From an uncultured Lachnospiraceae bacterium (GTDB taxonomy: Bacteria; Bacillota_A; Clostridia; Lachnospirales; Lachnospiraceae), in the NCBI GenBank assembly GCA_910585655.1, contig CAJUFW010000114.1:2877-11252 (forward strand): a stretch of DNA of 8,376 bases, read 5' to 3'. Numbering within the stretch: position 1 is the first letter of the stretch; each line of letters opens with the position of its first letter. The translations under genes and the position numbers were made by a program. Positions 6,672 through 8,376 of the stretch are shown in pieces. The notes under the pieces are model-generated. The model was given only the letters and a program-made list of their open reading frames with translations, searched no databases and was not told the DNA's origin.

Positions 6672-8021
6672 ATGGAGCGATTTCTATTGGAAAAACTGAA
6701 AAAATGGAAAAACTTCCCTTATCGGAAACCACTGATTCTAAAAGGGGTTCGTCAGGTAGGGAAAACCTGGATTTTAAAAGAGTTTGGGAAACGTTACTAC
6801 GAGAATACCGCCTATTTTAACTTTGACGAGCAGGAGGAGTACCGGCAGTTTTTTGAGACGACAAAGGATGTAGATCGGATTTTGCAGAATTTGATGTTGG
6901 CAAGCGGGCAAAAGATTTTACCGGAGAAAACGTTGATAATTTTTGACGAGGTACAGGACTGTCCAAGGGTAATCAATTCATTGAAATATTTTTGCGAAAA
7001 TGCGCCGCAGTATCATATTGCCTGTGCGGGTTCTCTGCTTGGGCTTGCCCTGGCAAAGCCATCCTCTTTTCCGGTAGGAAAAGTAGATTTTATGCAGATC
7101 GATCCGATGACCTTTACGGAATTTCTTCTGGCGAATGGAGACGAAAGACTGGCAGTATATCTGGAGACCATCGAAACGCTCGAACCGATTCCGGATGCGT
7201 TTTTTAATCCGCTTTATGAGAAATTAAAGATGTATTATGTAACTGGTGGGATGCCGGAATCTGTTTTTATGTGGACGCAGCTTCGGGATGTAGAGGCAAT
7301 GCAGCAGGCTCTTTCCAATATTTTAGGGGCGTACGAGAGGGATTTTGGAAAGCATCCGGATGTAAGAGAATTTCCGCGAATTTCTTTATTGTGGAGGTCA
7401 ATTCCGTCTCAACTGGCGAGGGAAAATAAAAAGTTTCTTTATAAAGTAGTCAAAGAAGGCGCGCGGGCAAGAGAGTATGAGGACGCGTTGCAATGGCTGG
7501 TAGATGCCCGACTGGTGCATAAGGTATTTCGTAGTACGGCGCCAGGGCTGCCGGTGTCGGCTTATGATGACCTTTCGGCATTTAAGATTTATCTGGTAGA
7601 TGTAGGCTTGCTTCGCAGGCTGGCGCTACTGGCTCCGACCGCCTTTGGAGAAGGAAACCGCTTGTTTACAGAATTTAAGGGAGCTTTGACAGAAAACTAT
7701 GTTCTACAGGCATTGGTGGCACAGCTTGAAGTACCGCCTCGATATTGGTCGCAGAATAATCCTCCTTATGAGGTTGATTTTCTGGTTCAACGGGAAAATG
7801 AAATGATTCCGATTGAAGTAAAAGCAGAGACGAATGTAACAAGCCGGAGTCTTAGAAAATTTCAGGAGAAATTTGGAGATAAAATCAAGCTTCGTGTACG
7901 GTTCTCCATGAATAACCTGAAGCTGGAAACGGGTCAGCCAGGAGAAACTCCGCTGCTGAATATTCCTCTGTTTTTAGCGGATCAGGCGGATAAACTGATG
8001 GGGATAGCCTTGGGAATATGA
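6672..8021 (+). CDS. AAA-family ATPase with DUF4143 region and PD-(D/E)XK-like C-terminus
   Basis: This is a 449-residue cytoplasmic protein of the AAA_14-DUF4143 group, common in gut anaerobes. The N-terminal ATPase has Walker A GVRQVGKT (25-32, Lys31) and Walker B LIIFDE (Asp92-Glu93), then a sensor-like CAGSLLG (118-124). A helical DUF4143 region follows (YYVTGGMPESVF and on). The C-terminus shows a PD-(D/E)XK nuclease-like signature: Glu341 in GALTENY, Asp369 in YEVDFLV, and Glu382-Val-Lys384 in IEVKAE. Active-site residues appear intact, but the family's biological role is not established; nucleic-acid or defence-related roles are only guesses. GGGAGG at 6658-6663, 8 nt before the ATG, sets the start. 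It stands alone, divergent from lysR. No clear terminator follows it before the small-toxin locus. Confidence 0.88.
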   Translation: MERFLLEKLKKWKNFPYRKPLILKGVRQVGKTWILKEFGKRYYENTAYFNFDEQEEYRQFFETTKDVDRILQNLMLASGQKILPEKTLIIFDEVQDCPRVINSLKYFCENAPQYHIACAGSLLGLALAKPSSFPVGKVDFMQIDPMTFTEFLLANGDERLAVYLETIETLEPIPDAFFNPLYEKLKMYYVTGGMPESVFMWTQLRDVEAMQQALSNILGAYERDFGKHPDVREFPRISLLWRSIPSQLARENKKFLYKVVKEGARAREYEDALQWLVDARLVHKVFRSTAPGLPVSAYDDLSAFKIYLVDVGLLRRLALLAPTAFGEGNRLFTEFKGALTENYVLQALVAQLEVPPRYWSQNNPPYEVDFLVQRENEMIPIEVKAETNVTSRSLRKFQEKFGDKIKLRVRFSMNNLKLETGQPGETPLLNIPLFLADQADKLMGIALGI

Positions 8022-8110
8022 TGTTCAACAAGATATCGTTGCCAAAATCCCTATCAGCAAAAACATTCCTCCTACAACAAACAGATGCCTGACGGAACAC
8101 GAAAAGAATA
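8022..8110. other. Intergenic segment after the ATPase gene with no supported gene
   Basis: I see no convincing intrinsic terminator for the ATPase gene here; CAAC/GTTG around 8028-8043 is too weak. On the minus strand a short hydrophobic frame ends at 8025, but it lacks a usable start. The next landmark is the toxin promoter at 8111. Confidence 0.5.
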
Positions 8111-8139
8111 TTGCCAAATGTCGGGAAATATGTTATATT
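8111..8139 (+). promoter_or_regulatory. SigA-type promoter for the leader-ORF/holin-like toxin transcript
   Basis: TTGCCA (8111-8116), a 17-bp spacer and TATATT (8134-8139) each match consensus at five of six positions. The predicted start is near 8146, giving a leader of about 115 nt before the toxin ATG. The spacing and strength suggest the toxin has its own transcript. Confidence 0.65.
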
Positions 8140-8191
8140 GTCGATATGGGAAACCATAGAGCCAAAGGCGGCTTTACCCCTCTTTTTTATC

Positions 8192-8213
8192 GGAGGGTGT
8201 ATCAATGCCCTCC
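8192..8213 (+). promoter_or_regulatory. Leader hairpin 1, hiding the leader-ORF Shine-Dalgarno and start codon
   Basis: GGAGGG (8192-8197) pairs perfectly with CCCTCC (8208-8213), and an extra U-G pair is possible inside. The strong Shine-Dalgarno GGAGGG forms the 5' arm, and the ATG at 8205-8207 lies at the loop end. The same GAGGG can instead pair with CCCTC at 8178-8182, so alternative folds are possible. Confidence 0.55.
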
Positions 8214-8249
8214 AGACGAAAGAAAGGGATGGCACGCCCTCATAAATGA
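8205..8249 (+). CDS. Predicted 14-residue basic leader peptide upstream of the toxin
   Basis: The ATG at 8205 follows GGAGGG (8192-8197) with 7 nt spacing, an excellent initiation signal. The frame encodes MPSRRKKGMARPHK and stops at TGA 8247-8249. Six of 14 residues are Arg or Lys. It is in a different frame from the toxin. Its last codons run through the left arm of the palindrome at 8235-8254, and its stop overlaps the toxin Shine-Dalgarno (8248-8252), 11 nt before the toxin ATG. I infer a translational-coupling leader: a ribosome reading it would melt the hairpin and could reinitiate at the toxin, as mok does for hok in R1-type systems. The peptide itself may have no function. Translation is not demonstrated; a frame this short could arise by chance, but its start signal and placement argue against that. 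Confidence 0.45.
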   Translation: MPSRRKKGMARPHK

Positions 8250-8254
8250 GGGCG
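8235..8254 (+). promoter_or_regulatory. Leader hairpin 2, a 20-nt palindrome hiding the toxin Shine-Dalgarno
   Basis: CGCCCTCAT (8235-8243) and ATGAGGGCG (8246-8254) are perfect inverted repeats around AA. As RNA this gives about 8 bp closed by a 4-nt loop. The toxin Shine-Dalgarno GAGGG (8248-8252) is wholly in the 3' arm, so the toxin should be poorly translated unless the stem is opened. GCCCTC at 8207-8212 can compete for the same GAGGGC. Confidence 0.7.
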
Positions 8255-8260
8255 ATAGCA

Positions 8261-8374
8261 ATGTATGTTACATATGCGGAATTATTCCAATTTTGTACCT
8301 TCATTGTTGCCCTTGTTGGAGTATGTTATACCATCTTCAAGGACAAAAAAATAGCCGCCAGCTATTCGCGTTAG
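8261..8374 (+). CDS. Putative holin-like toxin, 37-residue single-pass membrane peptide
   Basis: The peptide starts MYVTYAELFQFCTFIV, has one membrane segment at about residues 9-26, then a basic stretch KDKK (27-30) and a short polar tail ending SYSR. Length, the TYAExFQFCTFIVALVG core and the KDKK boundary match the putative holin-like toxin (Hol_Tox) family of Firmicutes, generally viewed as membrane-acting type I toxins or phage-derived small holin-like peptides. Insertion in the cytoplasmic membrane and depolarisation when overproduced is inferred from the family. The start is set by GAGGG 8 nt upstream, which is buried in a 20-nt palindrome, with a basic leader ORF ahead. A minus-strand terminator lies inside its 3' end. 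No phage genes are visible in the window. The stop is two bases from the window end, so the downstream context is unseen. Confidence 0.75.
   Translation: MYVTYAELFQFCTFIVALVGVCYTIFKDKKIAASYSR
8339..8366 (-). terminator. Minus-strand intrinsic terminator within the toxin 3' end
   Basis: Read on the minus strand, AATAGC (8366-8361), a 5-nt loop, GCTATT (8355-8350) and then a run of Ts (through 8345) form a hairpin plus U-tract. The stem is short with only two G-C pairs, so strength is modest. On the plus strand no T-run follows. It would end a transcript entering from beyond the right edge: a convergent gene or an antisense RNA over the toxin. Confidence 0.45.
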
Positions 8375-8376
8375 TT

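Noticed and set aside
6644..6820. Overlapping ORF starting ATG at 6644 after GAGGAG, upstream of and within the ATPase gene
   Set aside because: It has a fair ribosome binding site, but its product is low-complexity and polar with no recognisable family, and it lies in another frame of a well-supported gene. At most it is a leader frame.
8025..8117. Minus-strand hydrophobic mini-ORF (ends GGMFLLIGILATISC), possibly a second toxin
   Set aside because: Its internal ATG has AGGAGG only 1 nt away, too close to work. The TTG at 8117 has no ribosome binding site, and no minus-strand promoter was found. Could be a decayed remnant.
8160..8188. Possible plus-strand terminator or attenuator (AGCC/GGCT stem, then a T-run at 8183-8188)
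   Set aside because: The stem is only 4 bp and the T-run starts 9 nt after it, so it does not fit an intrinsic terminator. The CCCTC between them is better explained as part of the leader pairing.
7885..8304. 139-residue minus-strand ORF over the ATPase end and toxin region
   Set aside because: It is antisense to two supported genes and to the toxin leader, with no domain resemblance, so it is a shadow frame.
8022..8376. CRISPR array, tRNA or prophage boundary at the right end
   Set aside because: There is no regular spacer-repeat structure, no cloverleaf and no attachment-like repeat. The holin-like gene alone does not show a prophage.

Overview
The window is low-to-mid GC DNA with strong GGAGG-type ribosome binding sites and SigA-like promoters. 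Together with the gene families present (a DUF3783 protein, a two-cluster ferredoxin-like aldo/keto reductase, an AAA/DUF4143 ATPase and a holin-like mini-toxin), this suggests an anaerobic Firmicute, most likely a gut Clostridia/Lachnospiraceae member. That placement is inferred from protein style, not from a marker gene. Bases 1-32 are not biological: they match the Illumina TruSeq read-1 adapter, so the window begins at an untrimmed contig end.

Layout, left to right. (1) Minus strand: the first 41 codons of a cysteine synthase (cysK), cut by the contig end, preceded by an HD-domain phosphohydrolase (197-778). The two are probably co-transcribed from an extended -10 promoter near 812-820. 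(2) A divergent intergenic region (779-964) with an 11-bp-period direct repeat, then a tight plus-strand operon. The operon has a CgeB-like glycosyltransferase (965-2167), a DUF3783 protein (2191-2607) and a divergent IlvD/Edd-family dehydratase (2626-4383), with gaps of 23 and 18 nt. (3) Minus strand: an aldo/keto reductase with two C-terminal [4Fe-4S] motifs (4380-5495), which overlaps the dehydratase stop by 4 nt tail to tail, and a LysR regulator upstream of it (5608-6486). LysR is the obvious candidate regulator of the reductase. (4) Plus strand: an AAA ATPase with a DUF4143 region and a PD-(D/E)XK-like C-terminus (6672-8021), divergent from LysR. (5) Right end, 8022-8376: a compact locus for a 37-residue holin-like membrane peptide (8261-8374) with its own promoter and a leader of about 115 nt.

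The right-hand locus is the most interesting part. Its leader carries a series of complementary CCCTC/GAGGG blocks. One hairpin hides the Shine-Dalgarno of a tiny, very basic 14-codon leader ORF (8205-8249). A second, nearly perfect 20-nt palindrome hides the Shine-Dalgarno of the toxin. The leader ORF reads straight through the left arm of that palindrome and stops on the toxin Shine-Dalgarno, so its translation should open the toxin start. This would be a Mok/Hok-like translational coupling. A minus-strand intrinsic terminator lies inside the 3' end of the toxin ORF, consistent with an antisense RNA or a convergent gene arriving from beyond the right edge.

The remaining genes look like ordinary metabolism and regulation. 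Open questions there are the dehydratase substrate and the repeat motifs in the two divergent promoter regions.
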